From: Planctomycetota bacterium
GTDB lineage: Bacteria > Planctomycetota > Phycisphaerae > FEN-1346 > JAACEH01
NCBI GenBank assembly: GCA_016935955.1
Contig: JAFGPY010000297.1
Span: 1-15,337 of the forward strand
DNA: 15,337 nt
Direction of reading: 5' to 3'
Shown here: piece after piece, positions 1 through 6,701 of the stretch
Numbering within the stretch: position 1 is the stretch's first letter
Layout: every line of letters starts with the position of its first letter
Position numbers and translations under genes: made by a program
The notes under the pieces: model-generated
Database searches by the model: none
Told to the model about the DNA's origin: nothing
The model's input: only the letters and a program-made list of their open reading frames with translations

Positions 1-422
1 GACTGGCTGAGCGGCGCGCCGCTGCGGAAGCTCTCGATCTTGCGCTTGCGCGGCGGATCGATCACGCGGACCACCAGCTCGTTGTCGCCGCCGAGCTTGG
101 CCGTCTTGGTGATGTCGAAGACGAACGGCGTGTAGCCGCCCTCGTGCTGGCCGAGCTTCTTGCCGTTGAGGAACACCTCGGCGAAGTAGTTGACCGCGCC
201 GAACTTCAGGTGCAGCAACTTGCCTTCGAGGTTCGCCGGCAGCGTGAACTTGCGGCGATAGAATCCCTGCCCGTCGTAGAACGGCCGCGCCTGTTCCCAG
301 ACGCCCGGCACTTCGACCGCGTGGGTCTTGCGCTGCGTCTTGAAACAGTCGGCCTTGAGTTTCTCGTTATCGTCGAAGATAACGTCCCAGGTTCCGTTGA
401 GCGAGATCGTCTTGCGACTCAC
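1..422 (-). CDS. Glycoside hydrolase family 2 protein, N-terminal part (runs off the left edge)
   Basis: The first 140 residues of a protein are encoded on the minus strand; the rest lies beyond the window. Seen: an N-terminal LNGTWDVIFDD segment, VPGVWEQ, GQGFYRRKF, then FGAVNYFAEVFLNGKKLG followed by HEGGYTPFVFDI and DNELVVRVIDPP. This is the typical jelly-roll sugar-binding domain that opens family 2 glycosidases (beta-galactosidase, beta-glucuronidase, beta-mannosidase). The catalytic TIM barrel is not visible, so the substrate cannot be named. The GTG start is set by AGGAGG at 431-436, eight bases upstream. No export signal is seen, so the N-terminus as called looks cytoplasmic. A candidate promoter lies at 494-521. 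Family assignment is firm; specificity is unknown. Confidence 0.85.
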   Translation of the reverse strand, partial: MSRKTISLNGTWDVIFDDNEKLKADCFKTQRKTHAVEVPGVWEQARPFYDGQGFYRRKFTLPANLEGKLLHLKFGAVNYFAEVFLNGKKLGQHEGGYTPFVFDITKTAKLGGDNELVVRVIDPPRKRKIESFRSGAPLSQ

Positions 423-493
423 CGTGCACACCTCCTGAAGAAGAAGTTGGCCCCAGACCGACCGCCGCCTTGCGTCGATCACGATTGCGGCGT

Positions 494-521
494 ATTATCC
501 GAATCTGCCGGGGCCGGTCAA
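494..521 (-). promoter_or_regulatory. Candidate sigma-70 promoter for the GH2 gene
   Basis: Read on the minus strand: TTGACC (516-521), 16 bases, then GATAAT (494-499), each one base from consensus. It would start transcription near 487 and give a leader of about 65 bases to the GTG at 422. Confidence 0.5.
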
Positions 522-573
522 GTCGGATCGCCCCGTTGTTTGATGCACAAATCACCTTTCTTGAGGGGCCTTC

Positions 574-1572
574 ATGGCGTCTTCCGCTCGCCGCAGAGCC
601 TTCGGCGTGACGGCGCTCGTCCTGGCCATGGTCGGCTGGGGCCTGACGTTCAGCCTCAACCGGCTGTTGCTGCGCGACACGGCCATGGCCGGCGAGCCCT
701 GGCCCGGCCTCAGCCTGACGGTGCTGCGATTCGCCGTCGTTGCCCCGGTGATGCTCGCCTGGGCCATCGCCATTCTCTGGCGCCGGCGGCGACAACTGCG
801 GCGCGACATCCTCGCCCTGTGCGGCCTGGGGCTGTTCGGCGTCATCGGCTACTACCTCACGGCCAACACCGCCCAGGTTTACGCCTCGGCGTCGATGAAC
901 GCCGTGCTTCACCAGATGACCCCGCTGGTTGCCTTTGCCGGAGGCGTGCTCGTGCTCCGCGAAAAGCTCACCTTCGCCAAGGGCCTGGGCGTGATTGTGG
1001 CCCTCGGCGCCGCCGTGGCCTACTCGCTGCTCGAGGCGGGGGCCGACTTCCAGGGCGACAACATCCCCCTGGCCGTAATGCTCCTCTTCCTAACGGCCCT
1101 CGACTGGACCCTCTACATGCTCATCGCCAAGCGGCTGCTCGTCCGCTGGTCACCGACCGACGTCTCCGTGGTCGGCAACGCCCTGGGGCTGGTCATGCTG
1201 CTGCCGCTGGCCGAAGCCCTGCGGCCATGGGGCCTCGGCGTCCGCTGGAGCATCCTGGCCGAACTGTCGCCCACGCACTGGATCGTTGTCCTGTACCTGG
1301 CCTTCGGCGCGGGGCTGCTCTGCTACATTCTCTATAACGCGGGGCTCCGCATCATCGAAGCCAGCCGCGCGGCCGTGTTCGCCTACCTGCTCGTTCCGGC
1401 GGCCATGGTCTCGGCCCTCTGGCTACCCGGCGACCTCAGGGAACCGCTCTCGCTCTGGAAGTGTCTCTGCGCCGCGGGTATCATTGCCGGAGTGGCACTG
1501 GTGACCTTGAAGCCTCCGCGGGACCCGCCGCCTGCCGCGCCACGGGAGACCGCCGATCATGCCTCAGCCTGA
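574..1572 (+). CDS. EamA/DMT-superfamily membrane transporter
   Basis: A 332-residue very hydrophobic protein with about ten predicted membrane segments in two halves, the usual size and layout of EamA (drug/metabolite transporter) permeases. Typical features seen are the first helix with GWGLTFSLNRLLL, the first-half end with a Q-VYASASMNAVLHQMTPL stretch followed by LREKLTFAKGLGVIVALGA, and the matching second-half stretch IIEASRAAVFAYLLVPAAM. EamA members export amino acids, sugars or metabolites; the substrate cannot be read from sequence. The start at ATG 574 is supported by GAGGGG at 563-568. The 3' end overlaps the next gene by 14 bases, so the two are probably translationally coupled. 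The C-terminal tail is proline-rich. Confidence 0.88.
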   Translation: MASSARRRAFGVTALVLAMVGWGLTFSLNRLLLRDTAMAGEPWPGLSLTVLRFAVVAPVMLAWAIAILWRRRRQLRRDILALCGLGLFGVIGYYLTANTAQVYASASMNAVLHQMTPLVAFAGGVLVLREKLTFAKGLGVIVALGAAVAYSLLEAGADFQGDNIPLAVMLLFLTALDWTLYMLIAKRLLVRWSPTDVSVVGNALGLVMLLPLAEALRPWGLGVRWSILAELSPTHWIVVLYLAFGAGLLCYILYNAGLRIIEASRAAVFAYLLVPAAMVSALWLPGDLREPLSLWKCLCAAGIIAGVALVTLKPPRDPPPAAPRETADHASA

Positions 1573-2701
1573 CGATACGTCTTCGCCCGTCGCCGGCGGC
1601 TCGACCGGCGAGCCCCTGGCCGACGGCCGCCCGCTCTGGCAACGCCTCGTCAGCGGCGGCCTGATCATCAAGTTCCTGATCGTCCTGACGCTGGTCTGGT
1701 TCACGCATGTGCGAGGCTGCAACACTTCAATCGATCCGCCTCGTGACGTGCGAGCGGTGGACGAGGTCTGCGAGGACGCTTGGTCGTTGGGGCCGTTTCT
1801 GGTGGGCTTTGTCATCCTGGTGATCGCGGTGCTGCTCGGTTCGCGACGGCGGCACCTGCTGGCCGTGACGGCTTTCGACCTGCTGCGCATCAGCGCGGTC
1901 CTGTTGTTCACGATGGCGGCTCTGTTCGCCATCCTTGTCGACTACGAACCCGGCGCCATCGTCGTGCGAAAGGGCATGTGGCTCGGCCTGGGGACCCTTG
2001 CCGCAATCCTTCTCATTGACGTCATTCGCTTGATCCGTCGCAGCGGACGACTCGCCATTCACTTTCGCCGCACGCACTTCTGGTCCCGCCGCAACCTCTG
2101 GCTCATGCCCGTTGTTGCCGTCAACCTGTTCGTCGGCGGCGCCAGTTTCGCCATATCGCTGTTCTTGCTGGTCTGGTACAGCGAGGACGGGTTCGTCAGT
2201 CCGATCAGTCCCGCCGTTCCGATCTTTGTTGCCTTCCTGCTCTGGACCGCCTGCCTGGGGCTCTGCCTGATGCTGGCCGCCTGGGGCCTCTGGCAGCGGC
2301 AGACCTGGGCCTCATGGACGCACCTCTACTGCGGCCTGCCCCTGGTCGCGGCGCTGCTTCTCTACGCGACCACCGATTGGCCCGCCGTCCTGCTGACCGT
2401 GTGGTACGTGCCATGCACCTCGGCCGCCATCGTCTGGTGGCTCTACGGCGCCGTCGTCGGGAACATCACTTCAGCGCACTGGTTGCAGCGCGGTCGTTGC
2501 GGGCAATGTGGGCAGGTGCGGTGGATGATCGCGGCGCGGTGCGAGGTCTGCGGCGAGCGCTACAAGCTGTTCAGGGACCGAGCCGCAGCCCCCGCCTGTC
2601 TGGCCTGCGGGCACGAGCAGAGCGGCGTCATGCCGACGTGCAAGGCGTGCCGCCGCGAGGCCGCGACAGGCCATCCGCCGTCAGTCGGCCAGGCGCCGTA
2701 G
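1559..2701 (+). CDS. Multi-pass membrane protein with two C-terminal zinc ribbons (hypothetical)
   Basis: A 380-residue protein of no recognised family. Seen: a polar N-terminus (about 1-30), roughly eight hydrophobic segments (near 34-50, 77-94, 108-127, 141-157, 181-206, 219-243, 258-272, 277-300), and a soluble tail with four CxxC pairs at 314/317, 328/331, 347/350 and 361/364. The pairs are spaced like two successive zinc ribbons. Two cysteines (54, 71) also sit in the first extramembrane loop. The ATG lies inside the end of the transporter gene, with GGGAG at 1544-1548. The last 21 bases overlap the end of the convergent cyclase gene. The zinc ribbons suggest protein or nucleic-acid contact on the cytoplasmic face, or a structural role; function is unknown. 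Confidence 0.8.
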   Translation: MPQPDDTSSPVAGGSTGEPLADGRPLWQRLVSGGLIIKFLIVLTLVWFTHVRGCNTSIDPPRDVRAVDEVCEDAWSLGPFLVGFVILVIAVLLGSRRRHLLAVTAFDLLRISAVLLFTMAALFAILVDYEPGAIVVRKGMWLGLGTLAAILLIDVIRLIRRSGRLAIHFRRTHFWSRRNLWLMPVVAVNLFVGGASFAISLFLLVWYSEDGFVSPISPAVPIFVAFLLWTACLGLCLMLAAWGLWQRQTWASWTHLYCGLPLVAALLLYATTDWPAVLLTVWYVPCTSAAIVWWLYGAVVGNITSAHWLQRGRCGQCGQVRWMIAARCEVCGERYKLFRDRAAAPACLACGHEQSGVMPTCKACRREAATGHPPSVGQAP

Positions 2702-3316
2702 CAGCACCCGGGCCGGGGCGCCGTCGGCGTCGGCGATCAGCAGGGGCAGGGCGATCAGGTCGTAGTCCCCGGCTGGCACGTCGGCCAGCAGCAGATTCTC
2801 GATGACGACGATTCGCGCCTCCAACAACGTGGTGTGCGTCGGCGCGCCGGGAGCATGATAGACCTCGACGCTCATCGTGTCGATGCCCACCAGCCGCACT
2901 CCCGCATCGGCCAGCGCCTTGGCCCCTGCGGCCGTGATGCCCGGGTAGTCTTTCGAGAATCCCGTGGCCAGTTGCTTCTCAATCGTGCCGGTGCGAAGCA
3001 GGATTCGCTCGGCGCCGGCGTCCAGGGCCGGCTTCAGATGCTCGGGCTCCACGTTGCCCACGCCGCGAACGTCCAGCACCGTGCAGCGGCCGATCAAGGC
3101 GTCGAGGTCCAGGGCCTGGACGCCCTCGGCCTCGGGCAGGAAATGCTTGGGGGCGTCGATGTGCGTGCCCGTGTGCGTGCCCATGGTGATTTCCGACACG
3201 GTCGAGCGGTCGCCCTTGCTCGGCGACTTGAAGACGCGCACCTCAACCCCCGGATCGGTCGGCCAGACCAGCATCCCGTTGGCGATCGGCATACTCACGT
3301 CGATGTAGCGGCTCAT
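2681..3316 (-). CDS. Cyclase family protein (kynurenine-formamidase-like metal-dependent hydrolase)
   Basis: A 211-residue protein carrying the family signature HTGTHIDAPKHF at residues 48-59, which supplies the metal-binding His48, His52 and Asp54 and the likely catalytic His58. It opens with IDVSMPIANGMLVWPTDPG, the usual N-terminus of this fold, and contains RILLRTGT in the expected place. Length agrees with KynB-type formamidases (about 200-210 residues). The family includes kynurenine formamidase, isatin hydrolase and carbapenem-pathway cyclases, so the substrate is open. The ATG at 3316 is supported by GGAG at 3325-3328. The frame stays open further upstream, but that stretch overlaps the dehydrogenase gene and is rejected. 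It starts 20 bases after the dehydrogenase stop, so they probably share a transcript. Confidence 0.88.
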   Translation of the reverse strand: MSRYIDVSMPIANGMLVWPTDPGVEVRVFKSPSKGDRSTVSEITMGTHTGTHIDAPKHFLPEAEGVQALDLDALIGRCTVLDVRGVGNVEPEHLKPALDAGAERILLRTGTIEKQLATGFSKDYPGITAAGAKALADAGVRLVGIDTMSVEVYHAPGAPTHTTLLEARIVVIENLLLADVPAGDYDLIALPLLIADADGAPARVLLRRLAD

Positions 3317-3336
3317 CCATTGGTCTCCACAACAAC

Positions 3337-4257
3337 TTACTCGGTGGTCTCGAATGCGTGTCGCCCGAACTCGTACCGCAGGGCGGCCACCATCCGGGCG
3401 GCAAACTCGTTGGCCGGTGTGCCCGTGCGCTGGGTCAGCGACAGGGCGATGGCCGGCACGTCGACGCCCAGTCGCGACGCCTCCTCGACCGCCCACGTGC
3501 CGGTCGAGCCGCCGCCCGCCTTCGGGGCAATTCGCTCGAAGTGGTCCGGCCGAGTCAGGGCCGTCCGCGCCAGTTCCATCAGCCACGAGCGGATCACGCT
3601 GCCGTGCGTCCACAGGTCGGCCGCCTGAGCCAGGTCCACGTCGTACGGCGACTCCGCCAGCAGCGAGAAGCCCTCGCCGATGACCTGGAGCAGGCCGTAC
3701 TCGATCGCGTTGTGAATCATCTTCACGAAATGCCCCGCACCCGACGGGCCGACGTGGGCATAACCGTCCGGCGCGGCGATGGACCGCAGGGCCGGCTCGA
3801 CGCGGCGGTAGGCCTCGACCGGACCGCCGACCATCAGGCAGTAGCCGATGCTTGCGCCCTCGACGCCCCCACTTGTGCCGCAATCCAGGTACGTCAGGTT
3901 GGCCCCGGCCATCCGTTCGGCTCGTTGGCGGCTGTCGTTGTGGTTCGAGTTGCCGCCGTCAATCACGATGTCGCCGGCGGCCAGCGTGGCGGCCAGGGCG
4001 TCCGGGCCGTCGAACAGCACCTTGTCGACCGCCGGCCCCGCGGGAATCATCAGCCAGACGATTCGCGGTTCGGGCAACGACGCCGGCAAATCGGCGGCAC
4101 GCGCGACCGTTCGGGCCCCCAGCTTTGCGGCCGCACTGCGGGACTCGGCGTTCAGGTCGAAGGCGACCACGCCGTGCCCTCCGCGAACCAGGCGTTCGGC
4201 GATGCCCAGCCCCATGCGACCCAGGCCGATCAACCCCACGGTCAGTGTCTCAGCCAT
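3337..4257 (-). CDS. gnd: 6-phosphogluconate dehydrogenase, decarboxylating, short NAD-type (GndA/YqeC-like)
   Basis: A 306-residue enzyme expected to oxidise and decarboxylate 6-phosphogluconate to ribulose 5-phosphate in the cytoplasm. Seen: Rossmann motif GLGRMG at 11-16; Asp34 at the end of the second beta strand (FDLN), which favours NAD over NADP; substrate motif IDGGNS at 99-104; CGTSGGVEGA at 126-135; the catalytic Lys179 followed by HNAIEYG; and GGGSTGTW at 248-255. About 300 residues is the length of the short archaeal/YqeC-type enzymes, not the 470-residue Gnd. The ATG at 4257 is fixed by AAGGAG at 4265-4270; a longer in-frame start would include the leader structure at 4290-4397 and add residues with no family similarity. 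The cyclase gene follows after 20 bases. Confidence 0.92.
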   Translation of the reverse strand: MAETLTVGLIGLGRMGLGIAERLVRGGHGVVAFDLNAESRSAAAKLGARTVARAADLPASLPEPRIVWLMIPAGPAVDKVLFDGPDALAATLAAGDIVIDGGNSNHNDSRQRAERMAGANLTYLDCGTSGGVEGASIGYCLMVGGPVEAYRRVEPALRSIAAPDGYAHVGPSGAGHFVKMIHNAIEYGLLQVIGEGFSLLAESPYDVDLAQAADLWTHGSVIRSWLMELARTALTRPDHFERIAPKAGGGSTGTWAVEEASRLGVDVPAIALSLTQRTGTPANEFAARMVAALRYEFGRHAFETTE

Positions 4258-4289
4258 GGCCAGTCTCCTTGCGATACGTTCACGCCTCG

Positions 4290-4397
4290 GACAGTCCGTT
4301 GCCCATCGCACTTGGGTGCTTCTGCTTGCAGAAGCATGCGAAACGGCTCCACATACCCAAGCGAAGCTGGCGGCTTTCATTGGCTCGACGGACTGTC
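4290..4397. ncRNA. Candidate structured RNA with pseudoknot, upstream of the 6-phosphogluconate dehydrogenase gene
   Basis: Perfect complementary segments seen: closing helix 4290-4299 with 4388-4397 (10 bp); helix B 4311-4317 with 4355-4361 (7 bp); hairpin C 4318-4325 with 4328-4335 (8 bp, extendable by one pair); helix A 4306-4310 with 4337-4341 (5 bp). Helices A and B cross each other, forming a pseudoknot, and abut directly with hairpin C between them. A small hairpin 4364-4367 with 4373-4376 fills the rest. On the minus strand the element ends about 20 bases before the dehydrogenase ribosome binding site, the place of a riboswitch or leader RNA. On the plus strand the closing helix extends to 12 bp through a G-U pair, so strand is uncertain. 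I recognise no known riboswitch or ribozyme core. Conservation is untested. Confidence 0.45.
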
Positions 4398-4473
4398 GCA
4401 CGATCCGCCGTCCATGGTAGCATCGACGGCGCCGCAGTGAAAGCCCGCGACGGTGACCACGTCCGGAAATCGC

Positions 4474-4502
4474 TCAACACCCGGCCCGACGCCGCGTATA
4501 GT
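4474..4502 (+). promoter_or_regulatory. Candidate sigma-70 promoter for the archaemetzincin gene
   Basis: TCAACA (4474-4479), 17 bases, then TATAGT (4497-4502). The -10 box is one base from consensus and the -35 box two. Predicted start is near 4509, giving a leader of about 70 bases to the ATG at 4579. Confidence 0.4.
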
Positions 4503-4578
4503 AAGTACCAGGCAGATGTGCGAAGTCGGCTCGGCAGTGACGCCGCCGCTTCGAGATTGCCAGCGGAGGGGTCGGACT

Positions 4579-5667
4579 ATGGCGCGACGCTACGGCACAT
4601 TGATTCTCGTCGGCTGTCTGATGGTGCCTGCGGCCATTGCGGCAACCTACGTCGCGTGGGCCGGCGAGGCCGGGACCGCCGCCAAGTCCGACGACTCCGC
4701 AAAAGCAGCCGCGGAAACCAAACGCGTCGCCGACCTGAAGACGGCCATCGAGGTTCTGCGGCCGCTGCACACCAAACTCGGCAAGCCGCAACCCGGCGAG
4801 TGGCTCGATCGCTTCGACGAGCCCGGCCAGACGTTCGACCAGTACCTGAAGTGCGATCCGGCGGTGCCGCAGGGCAAACGCAGCGTGATCTACATTCAGC
4901 CGCTTGGCAACTTCACGCCCGCCCAACGCGAGATCGTCCGCCAGACGGCCGACTTCATGGGACGGTACTACGGTCTGAAGGTGACGACGCGCGAGGGGTT
5001 GCCGCTCTCGATCATTCCGGCCAAGGCCCGGCGCAAGCACCCGCAGTGGGGCATGGAGCAGGTGCTGACCACGTATGTGCTCGACGACGTGCTGAAGCCG
5101 CGGCTGCCGGACGATGCGGCCGCATACATCGCCTTCACCACAAGCGACCTGTGGCCGGGCGAGGGGTGGAACTTCGTCTTCGGCCAGGCGTCGCTGAAGC
5201 AGCGGGTCGGCGTGTGGTCGATCTATCGCAACGGGTCGCTGGACGCCGGGCCCGACGAGCGGCGGCTGTGCCTGCTGCGGACGATCAAGACGGCCGTCCA
5301 CGAAACGGGGCACATGTTCTCGATGCGGCACTGCACGGCCTACGAGTGCTGCATGTGCGGCAGCAACCATCGCGAGGAGGCCGACCGCCGGCCGCTGTGG
5401 CTCTGTCCCGAGTGCATGGCCAAGGCCTGCTGGGCCACCAGGACCGATCCGGTGAAACGGTACGAGGGGCTTCGGGACTTCTGCCGCGACGCCGGCCTGA
5501 CCGATGCGGAGAAGTTCTACGGCCGGTGCATTGTCGCCCTGACGGCGGCAGGCAAGGCCGCTCCGGCTGCGGAGAGCCGTCCCGCGGTCCCGGCGAGCGA
5601 GGCCGACGCCGATACCGAAGAGGCACCGTCCTCGTCAACCGGTCGCAATGATTCATCCGTTCGATGA
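4579..5667 (+). CDS. Archaemetzincin-family zinc metalloprotease with N-terminal export signal
   Basis: A 362-residue protein with the archaemetzincin signature near residues 241-279: HETGHMFSMRHC, then C257, C258, M259, then GSNHREEADRRPLWL and the CPEC pair (276/279). His241, His245 and His251 should bind catalytic zinc, Glu242 act as base, and the four-cysteine set bind structural zinc. The position usually occupied by Gly in HExxHxxGxxH is Ser248. Residues 1-30 hold a basic start and a hydrophobic stretch (about 8-27), a signal peptide or membrane anchor, whereas the well-known family members are cytosolic; this suggests periplasmic action. The tail after about 325 is Ala/Glu/Asp/Ser-rich and looks disordered. 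The ATG at 4579 is chosen over an upstream in-frame start because of GGAGGGG at 4565-4571 and the signal. Substrate unknown. Confidence 0.88.
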   Translation: MARRYGTLILVGCLMVPAAIAATYVAWAGEAGTAAKSDDSAKAAAETKRVADLKTAIEVLRPLHTKLGKPQPGEWLDRFDEPGQTFDQYLKCDPAVPQGKRSVIYIQPLGNFTPAQREIVRQTADFMGRYYGLKVTTREGLPLSIIPAKARRKHPQWGMEQVLTTYVLDDVLKPRLPDDAAAYIAFTTSDLWPGEGWNFVFGQASLKQRVGVWSIYRNGSLDAGPDERRLCLLRTIKTAVHETGHMFSMRHCTAYECCMCGSNHREEADRRPLWLCPECMAKACWATRTDPVKRYEGLRDFCRDAGLTDAEKFYGRCIVALTAAGKAAPAAESRPAVPASEADADTEEAPSSSTGRNDSSVR

Positions 5668-5682
5668 GGTGCGAGGACGCCT

Positions 5683-6249
5683 ATGCCCTTCGTTGCCCCC
5701 TGGTGGCTCATGTCGCTGTTCAACTCAGGCCTGCGATGGCTGATTCAGCGGCCCGAGCCCATCGTCGGTCCGCACATCGCGCCGGGAGCAACGGTTCTGG
5801 ACGTCGGCTGCGGGCCGGGCTACTTTAGCCTGCCTATGGCCGCCATGGTCGGGCCGGGCGGGACGGTCATCGGCGTGGACCTCCAGCAGCGGAGCCTCGA
5901 CATAGTTCGTCTCCGCGCCGCCCGGTTGCACGTGGACGAACGGATCCGGACGGTTCTTTGCCAGCGCAACGACATCGGCGTTCGCGAGCCGGTCGATTTC
6001 GCTCTGGCCTTCTACATGGTTCACGAGACGCCGGACGCCGAAGCCACGTTGCGGCAGATCGCCGAGTGCCTCAAGCCGCAAGGCGCCCTTCTGCTGGTCG
6101 AGCCGATCTTTCACGTGCGGCGGTCGGCGTTCGAGGCCACGGTGCGGACAGCGGAGGGGATAGGTCTTGAAGTCGTCGCCCGGCCGCGGATCAGGTTCAG
6201 CCGCGCGGTGCTTCTGGCGCGTGCCGATCGGAACAACATGGGCGGTTGA
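5683..6249 (+). CDS. Class I SAM-dependent methyltransferase (type 11-like)
   Basis: A 188-residue protein with a clear SAM-binding fold: motif I VLDVGCGPGYFSLP at 38-51, the acidic end of strand two in VIGVDL (62-67), VDFALAFYMVHETPD around 104-118, and LKPQGALLLVEP at 130-141 in the place of motif III. This resembles UbiE/type-11 small-molecule methyltransferases; the acceptor cannot be read from sequence. The N-terminal 30 residues are hydrophobic with Trp/Phe/Leu and could form an amphipathic helix at the membrane. It starts 15 bases after the archaemetzincin stop with a GAGG upstream, so the two are probably co-transcribed. The C-terminal end is short after the last beta strand, but the fold looks complete. 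Confidence 0.85.
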   Translation: MPFVAPWWLMSLFNSGLRWLIQRPEPIVGPHIAPGATVLDVGCGPGYFSLPMAAMVGPGGTVIGVDLQQRSLDIVRLRAARLHVDERIRTVLCQRNDIGVREPVDFALAFYMVHETPDAEATLRQIAECLKPQGALLLVEPIFHVRRSAFEATVRTAEGIGLEVVARPRIRFSRAVLLARADRNNMGG

Positions 6250-6293
6250 CTTCAGATTGTCGTCAGGAGGGCAGGGCGGTATTGCCGCGACAC

Positions 6294-6524
6294 TCAGCGG
6301 CCGAGGACCCGTCGCAGCCAGGTCAGCGGCCGCTGCATCGACAGGCCCAGCACGGGCATCCAGAAGACGAAGGTGGCCTGCCTGGAGAAGTTGCCCGTCT
6401 CGATCGGCCGCTTGGGAATCCAGCGGACCTGGTCCGGATGGGCCAGTCCCCAGGCGATGAAGGCGCTGGTTTCGGCGGCCATTTGCCGGCGCGACTCGTC
6501 GTAGCTGAGGCACGGCATCACCAC
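6294..6524 (-). CDS. Small hypothetical protein (76 residues)
   Basis: A short minus-strand frame in the gap between the methyltransferase and the Crp-family gene. The predicted product is a normal-looking mixture with SYDESRRQMAAETSAFIAWGLAHPDQ followed by WIPKRP and an RQATFVFWMP segment, ending RRVLGR. It matches no family I know. Three tandem starts (GTG 6524, GTG 6521, ATG 6518) are possible; AAAGGA at 6533-6538 lies eight bases before the first. It is preferred over the plus-strand frame through the same DNA, which is only an upstream extension of the Crp gene and gives a low-complexity His/Gly/Arg-rich translation. It diverges from the Crp-family gene; a TATTAT -10-like box for it lies at 6570-6575. 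Confidence 0.55.
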   Translation of the reverse strand: MVMPCLSYDESRRQMAAETSAFIAWGLAHPDQVRWIPKRPIETGNFSRQATFVFWMPVLGLSMQRPLTWLRRVLGR

Positions 6525-6618
6525 GAGGGAGGTCCTTTCTACTGCGCACATCCGTGGGCATTGTACGGCATAATAGCTGTTTCGGCCAGTCGTAGCGGCC
6601 GATATTCTCTAAACGACC

Positions 6619-6646
6619 TTGTCTGGCACCTTGCAGCCGTTATCAT
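6619..6646 (+). promoter_or_regulatory. Candidate sigma-70 promoter for the Crp/Fnr-family gene
   Basis: TTGTCT (6619-6624), 16 bases, then TATCAT (6641-6646; five of six match). It would start near 6653, right at the Crp-like operator, and leave a leader of about 50 bases. Confidence 0.35.
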
Positions 6647-6653
6647 GATGGTG

Positions 6654-6667
6654 GTGACCGCCGTCAC
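6654..6667. promoter_or_regulatory. CRP-type operator (GTGA-N6-TCAC)
   Basis: GTGACCGCCGTCAC is an exact core match to the CRP half-site arrangement GTGA-N6-TCAC. A third half-site GTGAC follows at 6669-6673, making a second, tighter dyad GTCAC-T-GTGAC (6663-6673). It sits just downstream of the candidate -10 box, where bound protein would block transcription. The Crp-family protein encoded downstream keeps the CRP residues that read GTGA, so autorepression is likely. Confidence 0.5.
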
Positions 6668-6701
6668 TGTGACAGGTACGCCGTTTTGGTACGAACGAGG
6701 T

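Noticed and set aside
144..1337. A 397-residue plus-strand frame over the GH2 and transporter genes
   Set aside because: It is antisense to the GH2 sugar-binding domain and out of frame with the transporter, both of which have clear family features.
4306..4361. HDV-like, hammerhead or twister ribozyme in the pseudoknot region
   Set aside because: The helix order was compared with the HDV fold, but the P3 and P4 elements do not fit. No hammerhead CUGAUGA/GAAA core or twister core was found on either strand.
4290..4397. Reading the inverted repeats as a small transposable element with 10-bp terminal repeats
   Set aside because: No target-site duplication is seen beside the ends, and the internal nested and crossing helices are better explained by RNA structure. 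Not fully excluded without genome copy number.
3852..5651. A 599-residue open frame on the plus strand
   Set aside because: It crosses the minus-strand dehydrogenase and runs in another frame through the archaemetzincin; the Arg-rich low-complexity product is not credible.
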